From NCBI GenBank assembly GCA_023014485.1, contig JAJOZX010001728.1, positions 354,001 through 418,000 of the forward strand: a stretch of 64,000 nucleotides of DNA, read 5' to 3'. The stretch comes from Bathynomus jamesi. Lineage: Eukaryota > Arthropoda > Malacostraca > Isopoda > Cirolanidae. Positions 1 to 12,953 of this stretch are shown piece after piece. The position numbers and the translations under genes are program-made. Numbering within the stretch: the first letter of the stretch is position 1; every line of letters starts with the position of its first letter. The notes under the pieces are model-generated. The model saw only the letters and a list, made by a program, of their open reading frames with translations, was not told the DNA's origin and made no database searches.

Positions 1-533
1 TAAAAGGCAATTATATACGTCAGAGTTACAATTTGTTTTTGCAATTACATTTTCAATTGCAATTTCGAATGATTTATGTAACAATAAAAACCACCTCGAA
101 AGGGAGGCATTAATAAGTGAGAGAGAGAGAGAGAGAGAGAGGGAGGAGAGAGAAAGAGAGAAATGCAATATCTTATCATCATATATCTTTATACTTTCGT
201 TATTATTAAACGTTTTCAAAAGAATCTTTGCGTAAAATGGTTTTGAAAGCATTCAAAGATTAAAAAACAAAAAAAAAACGTTTTCATATTCCTTTCATTA
301 AAAAAAAAAATAATAATAAAATTGTTCTTAATGGTTTTTAATTAAAATTTGTTCTCTATTTTAAATTTTAAATTCAAAATAGTTTTTATATTTCGTTTTT
401 CTTATTTAAAATTTTCATTTAAACTGAATGGTTTTTCTAAGTAAGAATTTTCTTTATGTTTTTACTCTTACGAGAAATGGTTTTTAATTTACTCTCAAAG
501 AAATATTCGATAAAATGGAAAAACAGTGATTTA

Positions 534-536
<3 letters not shown>
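1..536. other. AT-rich DNA without a gene
   Basis: I see no gene or recognisable element here. It contains a (GA)n microsatellite at about 118-163 and long A/T homopolymer runs. An (AT)n tract follows at 537-568 and borders the SINE fragment to its right. Confidence 0.6.
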
Positions 537-568
<32 letters not shown>

Positions 569-570
<2 letters not shown>

Positions 571-755
571 TTCCACACAATAAAGAAAGTGGTTGGTAGA
601 TAAGTGGGTACCCTGGGTAGTCTAGTGGTTAAGACGTTAGGCTGCTGGTGTGGCGTGGTTCGGATTCCACGTTAAACTGTAGGTCTAAGGTGGAGTGAAA
701 CGCTTGACCTTCGTCAGAATGAACAATTCGGGCGGAAGCAAAACCAAGGTTAATA
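569..755 (+). mobile_element. Dimeric tRNA SINE (family 1), partial copy
   Basis: This copy holds the linker, second tRNA-like module and tail of a repeat seen in full at 3259-3546 and 19117-19405. Box A-like TAGTCTAGTGGTTAAG and box B-like GGTTCGGATTCC are internal RNA polymerase III promoter motifs, as in tRNA-derived SINEs. The first tRNA-like module is missing, which fits 5' truncation, and the copy abuts an (AT)n tract. The family name is mine. Confidence 0.7.
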
Positions 756-1074
756 TATGTTATACTAATCCATGCAATTTATTAAAAACACACAATAACT
801 TAGTTCGTATTTTTAATAATAATAATAATAATAATAATAACGATTTTAGACGTTTTAAACTAAAATAATGCTATACATTTTTTAAGACATCCCCCAATCA
901 GTGCCAGCAATCAAGGGAAGCACTTGGCGGCACTCTGTGGCCCTCTCAAACATTTAAATCTGGCACCATGACATATGAAACTATATGATAGTTATTGTGC
1001 CTCTGAAATTTCTTGCAAGTTGTTTGGAGGAGTTTTTATGACTCAAATTATTCATTTTCATTGGGTGAATAGTG
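756..1074. other. AT-rich DNA without a gene
   Basis: Nothing is recognisable apart from a (TAA)n microsatellite near 817-841. Confidence 0.55.
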
Positions 1075-1098
1075 TATATATATATATACAGTATATAT

Positions 1099-1135
<37 letters not shown>

Positions 1136-1285
1136 TTGAAACAAAAATGCCCTCACCAGAATTTGAACCTGGAATGTCCTCGCATCTCCTACCTCAGGAG
1201 GTCCAGGTTTCGAACCCCTATGGAGACATTTTTGTTTCATACAAGAAAAAAGGTCATCGTGGTGTCTACTTACTTTTGTCAACCT

Positions 1286-1344
<59 letters not shown>

Positions 1345-1345
1345 G
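1075..1345. repeat. Inverted tRNA-like repeat between (TA)n and (TG)n tracts
   Basis: The segment 1134-1243 holds two box B-like strings in opposite orientation: GGTTTCGAACCCC at about 1204, and the complement of a GGTTCAAATTC-like string at about 1160. The flanking text GAAACAAAAATG and CATTTTTGTTTC is also inverted. This looks like a fold-back pair of short tRNA-derived repeats. (TA)n lies on both sides and (GT)n follows. Assignment is tentative. Confidence 0.4.
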
Positions 1346-2719
1346 CGTGTTAAATTTTTATATCGCAGTCGGGGAGAAAGTCACTTTACCACCCTCATAA
1401 TATTTAGATTAAGAACCTCTCATAGACAGACGTTATACTTTATTTTCATTCTGATATTTTTACGTCCTTTCGAAAGTTTTCCAAACTTGGAATCGTTTCT
1501 TTTTTCCTTGTCTTTGTCTCGAATCAAAGAAAAACAAAGAAAACAAAAATATGCGACAAAGAAAATAAAGAAAATTGAGATAACAAACTTGGGGCGATGC
1601 CTTACGTATGGAGAGTTTTCAATAACGAAAGATATTTTTTCTTTATGACCTTACAAACGGAGTAACGGTTAGGCCTCTATAAACAGTTTATCGCCAGACG
1701 ATCAAAGATATCAAAGGTACAACCGAAACACAACCCAATCAACCTGACAACAAACGAAAACAACCCACGGCAACGCCCAAAATAACCAATTCACTCAACA
1801 TTTTGCTAAGCTGATCCTAATGCTAGTTCAATAAACCATATTTTACAGTTGGGTACAAAACGACACCATTTTGAATGCGCGCGGATGAATCTAAACAAAA
1901 TTGTCGCTTGTTATGGCGGTAAGCGGTTGACGGTGGGAATTCCTCCGCATGCAAAGTAGGTCCATTATCATCCGCTGGGATTTTTATAAAACTGGTCCAA
2001 CCCTCCCTGAAAGCTATGGATCTTGTAGCAATTTTTAAGCTATTTTCCCCTTAGGACTTGTTAGTTTAGGAATAAAAAATGGAAACAATTTTAGAAATAT
2101 TTTTGCTTTTATATGTTAAGATTAAATCTTCTAAAGACTTGCTCTTTGACACTGTTTCCATATGCAAATTAATAAAGCGGTTTTTTTTAAATACTAGATG
2201 TTCTTTTTCGTGTTTTGTACAAAAAATTTAGCAAATGAAGAACATAGTTGTTTTATATATTAAAAAATATTTAACTCTTTAGCGCATAGCGTGATACCTC
2301 GCTATTTTATTTTGGCTAGCGTCAGACATTTTTATGCAGTCTTTAGGCAGTCCCCCCCCCCTACATGTGCTAAAGGGCATCTACAGTATTTCACTTCTCT
2401 ATTACCATTAATTATAAACCATTTTCACCATTAAACAAAACCCATTAAGAACTTAGATGGAAAAAACTATAGCTAAAAAAAAATTTGCACCTTTTACCGA
2501 GTGGTTAATGAACTATACCCATATTGTCAATCAACTGTACTATATACCCCTAATTAATGTTCTAGTAAAAACTTAAATACAGTAGTACATTCACGGAAGA
2601 GTTAGATTAACTAATTGGTATCGTAGACTAGTAGTTAACCCTGTATTTAGTTTTTTAAACCGAAGATTCTTCTCCGCGTAAAACGCAAAATTGTTCAATA
2701 GGAAATATAACTAAATATA
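1346..2719. other. Unannotated AT-rich DNA
   Basis: I find no coding region, RNA gene or repeat with a recognisable boundary. Short open frames here have no family features. Confidence 0.5.
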
Positions 2720-2796
2720 CAGGGTGGGCCATAAATCGCTTTACCTTCGTATTATAACGAAACTCGCTTCGGTAAAGCAACTTATGGCCCACCCTG
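2720..2796. mobile_element. 77-bp mariner-type miniature element
   Basis: Near-perfect terminal inverted repeats of about 26 bp begin CAGGGTGGGCCATAA on each strand and enclose roughly 25 bp. The left flank has the TA target typical of Tc1/mariner insertion, while the right flank reads TG. There is no coding capacity. The CAGGGTG start is shared with the larger mariner elements in this window. Confidence 0.75.
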
Positions 2797-2954
2797 TGTA
2801 TATATATACATAGATAAAGAACCAGTTTCCATACCTGTTCTCTCCCCCCAAAGGGGGAGGGACCAAAATCTCTGATATAAAACACTTCTTTTTTTGAAGT
2901 TACCCTTTCATTAGGAAAACTATTTAATATTGAATATAATAAATAATATCTATA

Positions 2955-2956
<2 letters not shown>

Positions 2957-3001
<45 letters not shown>
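2957..3001. repeat. (AT)n microsatellite
   Basis: About 45 bp of alternating T and A, directly abutting a repeat copy on its right. Most elements in this window border tracts of this kind. Confidence 0.9.
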
Positions 3002-3002
<1 letters not shown>

Positions 3003-3004
<2 letters not shown>

Positions 3005-3864
3005 ACATACAGACCGTGCATGGAACAAGGAACTCTTCTGGGAAAATTAAATCCACTATAGTCCGAATAAGTAATAGTAAATGACAAACACTATAGTTTT
3101 TTCCTTTCCATGATGTTAGCCAGACGTGGGCAACGGGTCAGTCGCAAAGAGGCCCCAAAATATAACTTCCCTCACCAGCTATATGCCAAGCAGATAGGAT
3201 CTAGCTTTAGGACAGGATATAGGGTTTAAAGCAGCATAGCCTCACTGTATTTAGAACCTCAATATAACCTTGGTTTTCCTTCCGCCCGAATTGTTCATTC
3301 TGACGAAGTTCAAATTTTCACTCCACCTTAGACCTACAGTTTAACGTGGAATCCGAACCACGCCACACCAGCAGCGCAGCGTCTTAACAACTAAGCTACC
3401 CATTTATCTACCAACCAATTTCTTTGTTTTATTGTATAGAAGGATGAACAGCTGAGTTTTGCTGCGCGCCCCTGCCGTCACCGGGTCTCGATCCCGGGAC
3501 CGATGGATTCGTATTCAGTGACGCTAACCACTCAACCACATAGGCGCATATAACAAGAAACACGTTGCATTCACGTCGATTGAATACATCAAAGAAAAAT
3601 GGGTAACTATTGTATTTTTAGCCAAAAACCAAAATTTAAACCTCAACTGGAAAATTCAGCGTCCCCTTTTCAAGGCACTTAACACGTCCGTTTAATGATG
3701 GGATAGAACTCAGAATGATTTCCTGAGAAACTATAGTGTTTGTCATTTACCATTACTTATTCGGACTATAGTGAATTTAATTTTAGCAGAAGAGTTCCTT
3801 GTTCCTTGTCTGTGCGTATCATGAAAAAACTTCAAGGGACCATTCTGGGTTCAATCCCATATGT
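3003..3864. mobile_element. Fold-back repeat family 'Rep-A', interrupted by a SINE
   Basis: This non-coding repeat recurs at 29365-29764, 43868-44130 and 45212-45533. Its hallmark is a segment with ACTATAGTCCGAATAAGTAA that occurs near both ends in inverted orientation (about 3053-3098 and 3733-3776). The copy is split by a family 1 SINE at 3259-3546; Rep-A text on each side of it matches the uninterrupted copy at 29365. I do not recognise the superfamily and the name is mine. Confidence 0.6.
3259..3546 (-). mobile_element. Dimeric tRNA SINE (family 1), full copy
   Basis: Read on the minus strand, there are two tRNA-like modules in tandem. Module 1 has box A-like TGGTTGAGTGGTTAGCG and a box B-like GGGATCGAGACCC. 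A linker with CAGCTGTTCATCCTT follows, then module 2 (TAGCTTAGTTGTTAAG and GGTTCGGATTCC) and a tail with GAACAATTCGGGCGG. Such dimeric heads make an unusual SINE architecture. It is inserted in a Rep-A copy, so it is the younger of the two. Confidence 0.75.
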
Positions 3865-4023
3865 TGTATATATATATAACGTACGCGTCAACGAAATGGG
3901 CCTAACATCGTAATGCAAAAAAAAATACAACCTGAAAAACACGTACTCAAATACTTTAAAAAATAAGTAAAAGGGCCTAAAAATAACGAAATGAAAAGAA
4001 AAACCGACATTATATATATATAT

Positions 4024-5090
4024 TAGTGATGGATCGAGTGGTCGGTTTTTCACAACCGCGGTTGCGGTTGTGTTTGCGGTTGTCGAATTTTTTCCAACCG
4101 CGGTTGCGGTTGCGGTTATCATATACTAGGAAAAATGCGTAATTATTAACTGGATTTAGCCACTATAGTGCGATTTAGCCACACTTGGTACATAATATAT
4201 ACTAAATAGTATTTATTTAGTAAATACCTTATGTTGAACACAATTTTGCAATACACCGCTACCGCTATTTGTGTGTTGCAAAAACTTGTGTTCGACATAA
4301 GGTATTTACTAAATAAATACTATTTAAATGAAGTATATTCTAAACTTATATAGCTATTATGAAAGAATAGGTCAAATTAATTAAAACCATATTTTGCACT
4401 AAGTGTGTTACCAGGATGAGGGACGAGGACCCATCGCACTGTTCATCCCACCTACCACTTTCCCAGCCTCCACCCATTGGAAAGTTATGGATTATTATTC
4501 AATTGAAAAACTGATGTCAAACTTAATGACAGGCAGTGTGAATTTTGTAGATATGAAGAGCTCATAACATTACCCGATAACAATCAAAGCAGAACGAGGA
4601 CTGATGTTGTCAACTAGCAGCGAGTTGAGACTGCGCAGGTCCGTTTTAACACAGACCACTTCTTTACCCCCTTTTGGGGGGAGTCATGTTCGAGAAACCA
4701 CCCCTTTGGCCAACCAAGGCCATTGACCAAGTTACACGAACCCGAGAGGTCCGTCGAGCAGGAATAAGCTTTATTGACTATTGTCTAAAGGCGATTTTAG
4801 TTTGAAGAAAATGAAATAAAAATAAATGTTACTTCATGGAGCTCACAGAGTAATAACTTAGAGCGCAGTTTAAACCAATTTTACTACGGCAGCCGTATGA
4901 CGTCACGTTTAAGCACGCATAAGGAGACCCATCATTTTCTTTTTAAAAAAAGAATATTTCTAATTAACCTAAAATTAAAATTAACTAAGCTTTTACAACC
5001 GCAACCGCACTTATGGAACGGCGGTTGCGGTTACGGTTGCGGTTGTGAATTTTTGTGCGGTTGCGGTTGCGGTTATTCGATCCATCACTA
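4024..5090. mobile_element. Non-autonomous hAT-like element with GCGGTT subterminal repeats
   Basis: The ends are TAGTGATGGATCGA on both strands and match the hAT terminal consensus YARNG. Immediately inside each end are several copies of a GCGGTT hexamer, about five or six per side. An internal inverted repeat with roughly 50-bp arms lies at 4205-4325. No transposase frame is visible. Both flanks are (AT)n, so an 8-bp target duplication cannot be read. Sister elements with other hexamers lie at 11061, 12300 and 38509. Confidence 0.7.
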
Positions 5091-5839
5091 ATATATATAT
5101 ATATATATATATATATACGTGAAATTTTTAATTATGGTGACAGGTTGAAATATGAGACTAGATTTCAGACAGTCAGTCCGATAAATGAAGACAATTTTTC
5201 TTTCATTTTTGATTTATTGGAAACTAAAAAAAATAATTTCGGAAACTCAAAAAAAAATAAAAATAAAAAAATAAAAAATAAAAACTGATGCCTACGATCA
5301 TATAATCAATCACGTTTAATTTTTAATTAAATAATTATTGTGTTAATAAAAATAATTACATTTATTAATCTCATAAAATCATAGGTCATTTCTAGAAATG
5401 TGGGTTATTATTAGTCCTATTTTTGTATTTTTTGTTTAATTATTAATTAATAATTAAAAAGTATTTTTCTAGAAGGAGGTGATTTTTAATTTCAACGACT
5501 GACATTTTTTATTATATTTTTTAATAATAATTAGTTAATAATATAGTAAGTAAACGAGGGTGTTTTTTTTTTTTTAATTTTTGTAATTTTAATTTCTCAA
5601 TATTTTTATTTAAAAATGTATGTAATAAAAACAGACTTACAGTATTGTAATATCTTAAAAAAAAAAAAATTTAATTAAAATTTTTCGTTGTTCGAGTTTT
5701 GAGAAATAAAAATAAAAAATTTTTTTTCAAGTAAGAACATAAAATTTTAACTAAAATTTTAACTAAAAATTTTAACTAAAATATTTAACTAAAATTTTTA
5801 ACTAAAATTTTAACTTTGAAACTAAAGCAATATGAGGTG

Positions 5840-5874
<35 letters not shown>

Positions 5875-7116
5875 TATGTTTCCGTTTCGAAGTTATCAGA
5901 ATCATTTTACTCGGCAATCAATAACTAGGGAATTCCTTTATCCCAATGGTGTCGAATTCATCGATCCGAACATGGACTGAATGAGCAGGATGGCCGAGAA
6001 AGAATTTTAGGTTTAAGGATTTTATTTTTAAATTCACACACATACACACACACGCACAAAAAAAAAAAACCATGGTTTACTCCCGCTCAACGTTATTCCC
6101 ATTTGATTCCGCGCCCAAGAATGGGAAAGTGAGACTCTCAAACGAGACATTTTCAAACCGGTCTATTTCCAATTCATGCCATTCATGTCATTCTCATCCG
6201 GGTTAGGTTACGATAAATTAGGTTCTGATTAGTTATGTTAACGTTAGGTTAGGTTATAATTGGTTAAAATATGTTAGATTAGGAAATATTAACCATTCCC
6301 GCTCAGCGCCGTTTCGCGAGCGAAAATCGATCGAGAACAGTTTCCCAAATCAAGAAACGCTTTTTTGTTAAATATAAATTTTTCACGTTTGTACATTCCC
6401 ATTTGTGGACCGCAAATGAGAATGGGAATGACATTGCTTGGGAAGTACAGTAAGCAAACAACCCGAGCCATTTTCACATTTTCATTTATGGATGGCGACA
6501 TTTAGCCTGATTAAATTAATTAAACTTTCTTTATATCTCTATTGATTTTGAATTATAGTCTAAAACTATGGCGACACTACTAACGTCGCTACACGTACAT
6601 TCGTATAAACCCGGCGTCTATCCTAAAATATTGTCGCGATAACGTAAGGTAGCCAAAAACACTTCCCTTACCTTCACCTCCGAACACACACACACACACA
6701 CACACACACATGCATATCACTTCGTTACAAACACATTTGTATTTAAAGGATTAAGTATTTACAAACATTAACAGCAAAAGGCCTCCAAAAACAGATTCTT
6801 TCAGTTCAAAATAAATTTTTATATTTATGTTATAAACTTTTCCTATAACTAATGAAGGAAAAGCGATGAAACAGTTCACTGAAGTTGTTTTTCTGCGAGA
6901 ACTTTCGTAATTAAGACAGCGTTTCATCCCCTATAAAACTTCGCTACGGAATTGATGATAATGATTGTTTAATTCCGTGTTCTTTAAATAAAACTTAATC
7001 GCATCGTTTACTATCCTATTTTTATCGGCCATTTGACGTCACCAGATCGATATTTCTAGTTTTAATCGTAAACCAATGATAACGGAATCGGAGCGAATAT
7101 TTATGCGTACACAGAA

Positions 7117-7148
<32 letters not shown>

Positions 7149-7474
7149 TTAAAATCTGAACTAAAGAAGTTCATTCGTTTATATATATATATATATACCT
7201 GCCAAAATGTTGAAATATAAGAAAAGTTGAAATCTCCCCAGAGCGGCGTATTGGAGCAATGTGAAGTATTATTTATTGAAGTCTGGTTGGGAACTTTGGA
7301 ACTGATATCAAATAACAAAGAACAAAAGAGAGACAATTTGCGCCTATGAACAGGTGCGCGTTACGACTTTTATTTTCTATTTTGGAAAGTCGAAAAAGTT
7401 CTCAGAAAGAAAACGTATTACCAAGTTCTCATTGAAGCCTTTTCAGGGGGACTACTAAAAACTTAATAGAAATT

Positions 7475-7512
<38 letters not shown>

Positions 7513-7898
7513 TTCTTCAGTAAGAGGTTCTATAAAACATATTCTCGAGTAAAATGACAATTAAAAATGAAAGGCTCCATCGAAATTATTTATAAAAGGG
7601 GATAAAGTTGGTATCGAAAGAGAGAGGTAAAAGAATTTAAAGGAATGTAACCTAATTTACAGTACCGTCAACTGTAATCAACACTGTCGACAACTTTGGT
7701 TGTTAACTTTTCAGCGTCACAAAACGATACAAAATTTTTCCGCTGAGGGTCGTCAGCTTGTTGGGAATTTTGGTGTGTTCGAACGTTTATAGTGAACGCA
7801 GTACTATTGAGTTTGTTGTACAATAAACCAAATTTATATTAATTCATACAAAAATATTTTAAAAAATACTGTATTTGAGCATGTATTAAATAAAAATA
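5091..7898. other. AT-rich DNA with simple repeats, no gene
   Basis: This stretch holds (AT)n at 5091-5116, a tandem array of a TTTTAACTAAAA-type unit (about six copies, 5740-5815), (TAA)n at about 5843-5873, several (CA)n and (GA)n tracts, and degenerate TTAGG-like text near 6205-6280. I find no element with defined ends and no supportable coding region. Confidence 0.5.
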
Positions 7899-8167
7899 CA
7901 GTAACCCCCCTCTTCCCCGATTTACGTGGCCACCGTTTGCGCGGTTTCGGAAATTCGGATTAACGCGATCCAAAAAATATTCATTTTATTTTTATAAGTA
8001 AATAAAAAGGCACTGGTGGTTAAGAAGTCAGCTCTAAGAGACCCTAATGGTGAGTGTTATTAATTTTTTTATTTATTACATGTTATTACTAATTTTTACT
8101 TTTTATACAGATGACTTTTATGTATTTATTTATTTATTTAATTAATATTATTTTTTTTGGCAGATAA

Positions 8168-8198
<31 letters not shown>

Positions 8199-8378
8199 TA
8201 ATATTGTTGTTATTATTATTGTATGTTGTTTAATTTTATTTAATTTTTGGGGTGTCTTGGGGTTGGGGGGGCCCGTACTTAGGACATTGAATTAGGTGTT
8301 ATAGTTCTCCCAATTTACGCAGAATTCATTTCAGGAAGGTTAAGGAACGCATCTACCACGTAAATCGGGGGATTACTG
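7899..8378. mobile_element. pogo/Tigger-type MITE, 480 bp
   Basis: The terminal inverted repeats begin CAGTAAYCCCCC and continue through a CGATTTACGTGG-type string; both flanks are TA. CAGTA termini with a TA target site are typical of the pogo/Tigger branch of Tc1/mariner. The interior is AT-rich with a (TTA)n tract and no transposase frame. Confidence 0.7.
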
Positions 8379-10124
8379 TATACTTTTTACAATATAACCG
8401 TTAAACACTAAGTATTCCAGTAAAATTTGAAATATCATACGCCTGGCATCTGACGTCTGATTTCACAATGTGAACAGCCGTACGATCGCTAGCATAGAAA
8501 ATGTTTACTAATATAATTAAAATTTTATGTTTGCATTCATTATGTTCAACTAATATTTGATTCAATGTTTCTTTCTTCAAACTTTATTTAAATAAGGAAT
8601 ATGCATATGGTTCTTTGGAATTTTCGGGATTAGCCTTACCCCCTTTTTGAAGTCAAGAACCAGCAAAAACATTTGACAATCATACATGGACCTACTGTAT
8701 CTCTATCGGGTCGACAAGACCAGAACATCGACACTAAAAAAACTAACAACCTAACCTAGCGCAACTTAACCTAACCTAATTTAATGTAACCTACAATATA
8801 CTTGTGAATAAAATGTCAAGTGACCAGACGTCGAAATCCCATCATAGATGAATTTGTGTTGATGTATGATAATATAAACTGAAATTTGCAAGGCTTGTTA
8901 CCAGTTATTGAACTGCCGATGGTCAAAGTCGACGACTGTCGGTGTCTCGATGACTGCTGACAGTGTGAAACTCATCCAAGTGTTAAAGGTAGGCTTGCCA
9001 ACGCTATGTTTTTCGTTATCAGTCCCCGTTTTTACTTTCAAAGTAAAACCGGAGACAAAACCTTCTGCTCTCAATTTATATAAAAAGTAAAATGTCAGAT
9101 TTTCTTTTTGATTTCACTTTCATATATTATTCAGTAAGGATGGCATTCAGGAACCAAAATTGCAGCTAATGAGCCTCTGTAAATAATACAAATGATACTG
9201 CTCATTTGCGACCGATCGGGTAGTCTCGGGTAGACTGGGCGGTCGAGTCTGTACATCTCCGGCTGTTAGAAATTTAAACGTTGGCAACCCTAGTTAAAGG
9301 GCATCTATTTAGAGAAGAAAAGTATAAAACCTAAGTATTAAAACTAAATTCTCTAATAATTCCACTATGAAAATGTTACTTTTTACGACATTTTATGGTA
9401 AATATTACTTGTAAGCAGACTTACGTCTGGCACCTTCTTTTGACATACATGATACTTCTTAAGTAGATCAGTACATTCTACTATTCATCTGCTTCAGTAA
9501 ATCAGCTTTTTTATATATTCATGCACTCTTTACGCCATTTTAAATTCCAAAAATCTTCAGAAAATATTTTTTCGAATGCCTTTTTTATGATTATGCCTTT
9601 AAATTTACATTTCATACAACAAATAAACATGTAAGTGGTTCCCTACTTCGTTCAATTTATAAGAGAGTAAAATTACATAAGTTAATAATAGTAAATATTC
9701 TGCTACACATTTTAACTCCCTGCAACGGCCTGGGAATGGACTCCATATGCCAGTTTGGCTATGCATAAACTCGACGCTACATAACAAGACCGTTTTCAGC
9801 TATGCAAAATAGCAATAAATAATATTGTTTTAACTAAAATTAGCATACCAGACCCTTGGAAAGATCTGGTATGATTTACGTTGCTTTCAGCACTTAATAG
9901 CTTCGCTGGCATTTGCATAAGTCTGGATTTAAAACCTTTGGACGAGCTGTTCATTCTATTTTATAAAGATATCTTCTCCACGTTGTCATTCTGTTCAAAT
10001 CATTCTAGATGAGCCTTTAATGCTTTATATTATAGAGTTAATCCTGGGCTTTAAGAAGAAAATATTTATTATATATTTAAATGGCCGTTTATACATATAT
10101 TTCTATATAAGGAGTCATTATATC

Positions 10125-10199
<75 letters not shown>

Positions 10200-10401
10200 T
10201 TATATAAACTTAGCTATTTCTATACCTGATTTGCATATGTACGAGGTTTGCTTTTAAATACCACAGTATATGTACAGTATATATACACAATCAAATGAAT
10301 AATTTTGCAGTTATGACATTTTTCACGCGTTTTTTATGTAAAATTTTTGTCATTATTTTTCGTTAACTGAATATGTCCTTCGATGACAACATATACAAAT
10401 A
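8379..10401. other. Unannotated DNA with degenerate TTAGG-like text
   Basis: No gene is recognised. About 8740-8795 carries repeated AACCTAACC, (AT)n occurs at 10124-10149 and (GA)n at 10159-10198. Confidence 0.5.
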
Positions 10402-10478
10402 CAGGGTGATTCACTCGCTGGTAGCCCCAGAGTATCGCTAATATATCCGCTGGGGCTACCAGCGAGTGAATCACCCTG
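10402..10478. mobile_element. 77-bp mariner-type miniature element
   Basis: Perfect 29-bp terminal inverted repeats begin CAGGGTGATTCACTCGCTGG and enclose 19 bp, with TA on both flanks. Length and plan match the element at 2720-2796 although the sequences differ after CAGGGTG. Confidence 0.8.
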
Positions 10479-10947
10479 TACTTTGCACAGTTCATTAAAA
10501 ATAAATTTCGCTGAAATAATCAAAGAAGAGAAACGGATAGAATGAAATTAAACAATGAAAATATAAATTCTTAAACTTTGTACTCGAAAACAAAGATAAG
10601 AATAAAAATATATCATTTAAATGGAATTGGAATCTATCTGATTGCTCGTGTGAGGAATCGGATAGATTTTTTTTTTTTTTAATTAAAGAACCCTTTTTAT
10701 CAGGAACACGCAAAATTTAGATTAGCTATAGTTCCATTGATATATTTTGAGTTATCATCTATAATTTGCTTCCCGTAGAGCCTCTGTATAAAGTTTGTCA
10801 ATACACGACACATTTTAAGCCTACTCGCAAACAATGTAAGTTTCATTTATATTTTTTGTAATGGGAATAAATATAGAAGTTGCATGAGATCATATTGTCG
10901 TGATAAAATTTGCAATTTTTTTTTATTGAATTTCTTTTGCATTTTGT

Positions 10948-11002
<55 letters not shown>

Positions 11003-11060
11003 TAAATAGGGCAGTTCCGTTTTACGTGAAAATTTTAAACCGTTTGGTTCCGTATTACGT
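10479..11060. other. AT-rich DNA with a (CA)24 microsatellite
   Basis: The only clear feature is (CA)n at 10952-11000. No gene is seen. Confidence 0.6.
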
Positions 11061-12268
11061 GTCAAAATAGGTTAAGGAATCGAGATCGAGATCGAGATCG
11101 AGACCAAGCTCATGCCCTTTCAATTTGTTTTACACTACTATGGAAATTAGACTATGTTAAGTATATTAATAAACTAATAACTACTTTCTCAGATGTAGTG
11201 TGTTTAATGCAAAAAGTTTAGCCTATAAATTAACAAATGAATATATATATACGTACTTTTTATTTATTTACTTCTTTTATATCTGTTACAGAAGGTTTAA
11301 TGAACGTACCCACTACCCAGTTTGACTTGTGCATTTATTTAAAGCATGATAGGTGCTCATTACACTTAAGGAACATCAGCATGCTCAGAAGATCTGCTGA
11401 AGTTCGACTTCTGTGGGGCCTCATCATTATGCCTCCATGGCTAAATACACGCTCAATTGTAGCACTAGAGGCAGGCACTGTTAAAACAGTTATGGCAATA
11501 TTGGCCAGTGATGGGAATTTATCCCTTTTCTGGTGCCAAAACTTTATTGGAGAGCAGTTGTCTAAAATAGGAGATTCATCGATCTCTAAGAGGTACCGCC
11601 GCAACTGTTCCCTGCGGTTCAAAATCTTCCCAGTTTCAACGTTCTTCTGCTTGAACCGATATCTTTCATATTTTGCCATTAGTCTCGGAACTTTGGTTTG
11701 ACTCTTGAATTTATCGGTACTGTTTTCTTTATGCTGTATTTCTTGCATTATTTTTGTGTGAAGCATTTTATTTTTTCAAATACATATTGGATGGGAGAAT
11801 AATCGTTTTTATCACGCTAAGTGGCCTTATAATATATACTTATATATATATAATATATATAATTCTCTATTTAGTGTTTCCATTTTCAATAAAATTAATC
11901 TGACGGGGGCGGGGGGGCAAATTTTTTTGTAGCGCTAACCTAAAAAAATCCAGACCCACACCCTCCCGCAAGACAAACGTGGCAACTCAGAACAGGGTGA
12001 CTGAATAGTGAATACCTAGAGTCCCTTACTTTTACAAACTTTCATAAACATTCTGAATTGTGTCTGTTCAACCAAGCCACCATCATCAGTATGCCAATAA
12101 CATGTATTTTTCATTACGGTCTCGAGAGGTCTCGAAAGGTCTCGGGGAGAAAAACCGAGACCGCGTCTGTCGAGACCGAGATCGAGACCGAGATCTAAAT
12201 AGCGAAGACCGAGATCGAGATCGAGATCTGCAAATTGGGTCTCGAGATCGGTCTCGAGACCTACATCA

Positions 12269-12271
<3 letters not shown>
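11061..12271 (-). mobile_element. hAT element with GAGATC/GAGACC subterminal repeats, left end lost
   Basis: The right end read on the minus strand begins CAGTGATGTAGGTCTCGAGA. Many GAGATC and GAGACC hexamers follow inside it (12118-12265), and a matching hexamer array occurs at 11078-11105 on the left. A hAT dimerisation-domain relic lies between (11335-11766). The left terminal sequence is not found, so the left boundary is approximate. Confidence 0.6.
11335..11766 (-). pseudogene. hAT transposase C-terminal fragment
   Basis: The 143-residue frame ends in a classic hAT dimerisation (hATC) block: PASSATIERVFSHGG, then R.SRTSADLLSMLMFLKCN. The Glu in the ATIERVF string corresponds to the third catalytic acid of hAT transposases. 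The upstream catalytic domain and BED finger are absent, so it is a truncated relic. It lies in the element whose ends carry GAGATC hexamers, and the gene is oriented from the right end inward. Confidence 0.8.
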
Positions 12272-12299
<28 letters not shown>

Positions 12300-12302
<3 letters not shown>

Positions 12303-12782
12303 TGGTGGACCGGATGTCAGTTTTTCAACATCTGCGGATGCGGATCTTTAATTTCAATATCCGCGGATGCGGATGCGGATATTTAGTTAATCTATCAATA
12401 CAATATAGAATTATGAATATATGACATAATTTTTTAAATTTCGTGATATTACTATTATGGCAGGTAATGCATAAGAATTAAAATTAATATTAATGTTTTC
12501 ATTATGATAAAAATAATAACTTTCTCAAGAGGTTCAGCCACAGAAAATTCAATGAAACAAGTTTCATTCAATTTTCTGTGTTACCACGTATTTATATATT
12601 GAGGTTTATATATTTGTTTGTTCATTTAATTAATACTTTACATGAAATGTGCATGACTGGGCCTTATAAGCTACTTTATAAGCTAATTTAATTGTAAATT
12701 GCATACGTAATTTATTAGAGGTAATATCCGCATAACATCCGCATACACACATACATACCTATATATATATTATATATATATA

Positions 12783-12826
<44 letters not shown>

Positions 12827-12905
12827 ATGTATGTATGTGTGTATGCGGATGTTATGCGGATATTACCTCTAATAAATTACGTATGCTATGCAATTTACAA
12901 TTAAA
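12300..12905. mobile_element. hAT-like element with GCGGAT repeats, right end rearranged
   Basis: The left end TAGTGGTGGACCGGATGTCAG and the interior match, in reverse orientation, the complete 480-bp element at 38509-38988. The true right terminus is lost after about 12742. Instead an (AT)n core (about 12761-12826) is followed by an inverted copy of the same right-end text (about 12830-12905), giving a fold-back. A short palindrome, CAGAAAATTCAATGAAAC and its complement, lies at 12541-12580 and is conserved in the 38-kb copy. Confidence 0.65.
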
Positions 12906-12906
12906 T

Positions 12907-12950
<44 letters not shown>

Positions 12951-12953
<3 letters not shown>

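Noticed and set aside
1072..1353. Open frames with YIYIYIY and VCVCVC runs
   Set aside because: They are translations of (TA)n and (TG)n microsatellites. The same holds near 10020, 30585, 34445 and 34756.
12060..12272. Open frame rich in RDRDRDRD, like an SR protein
   Set aside because: It is the subterminal GAGATC/GAGACC hexamer array of a hAT element read in one frame.
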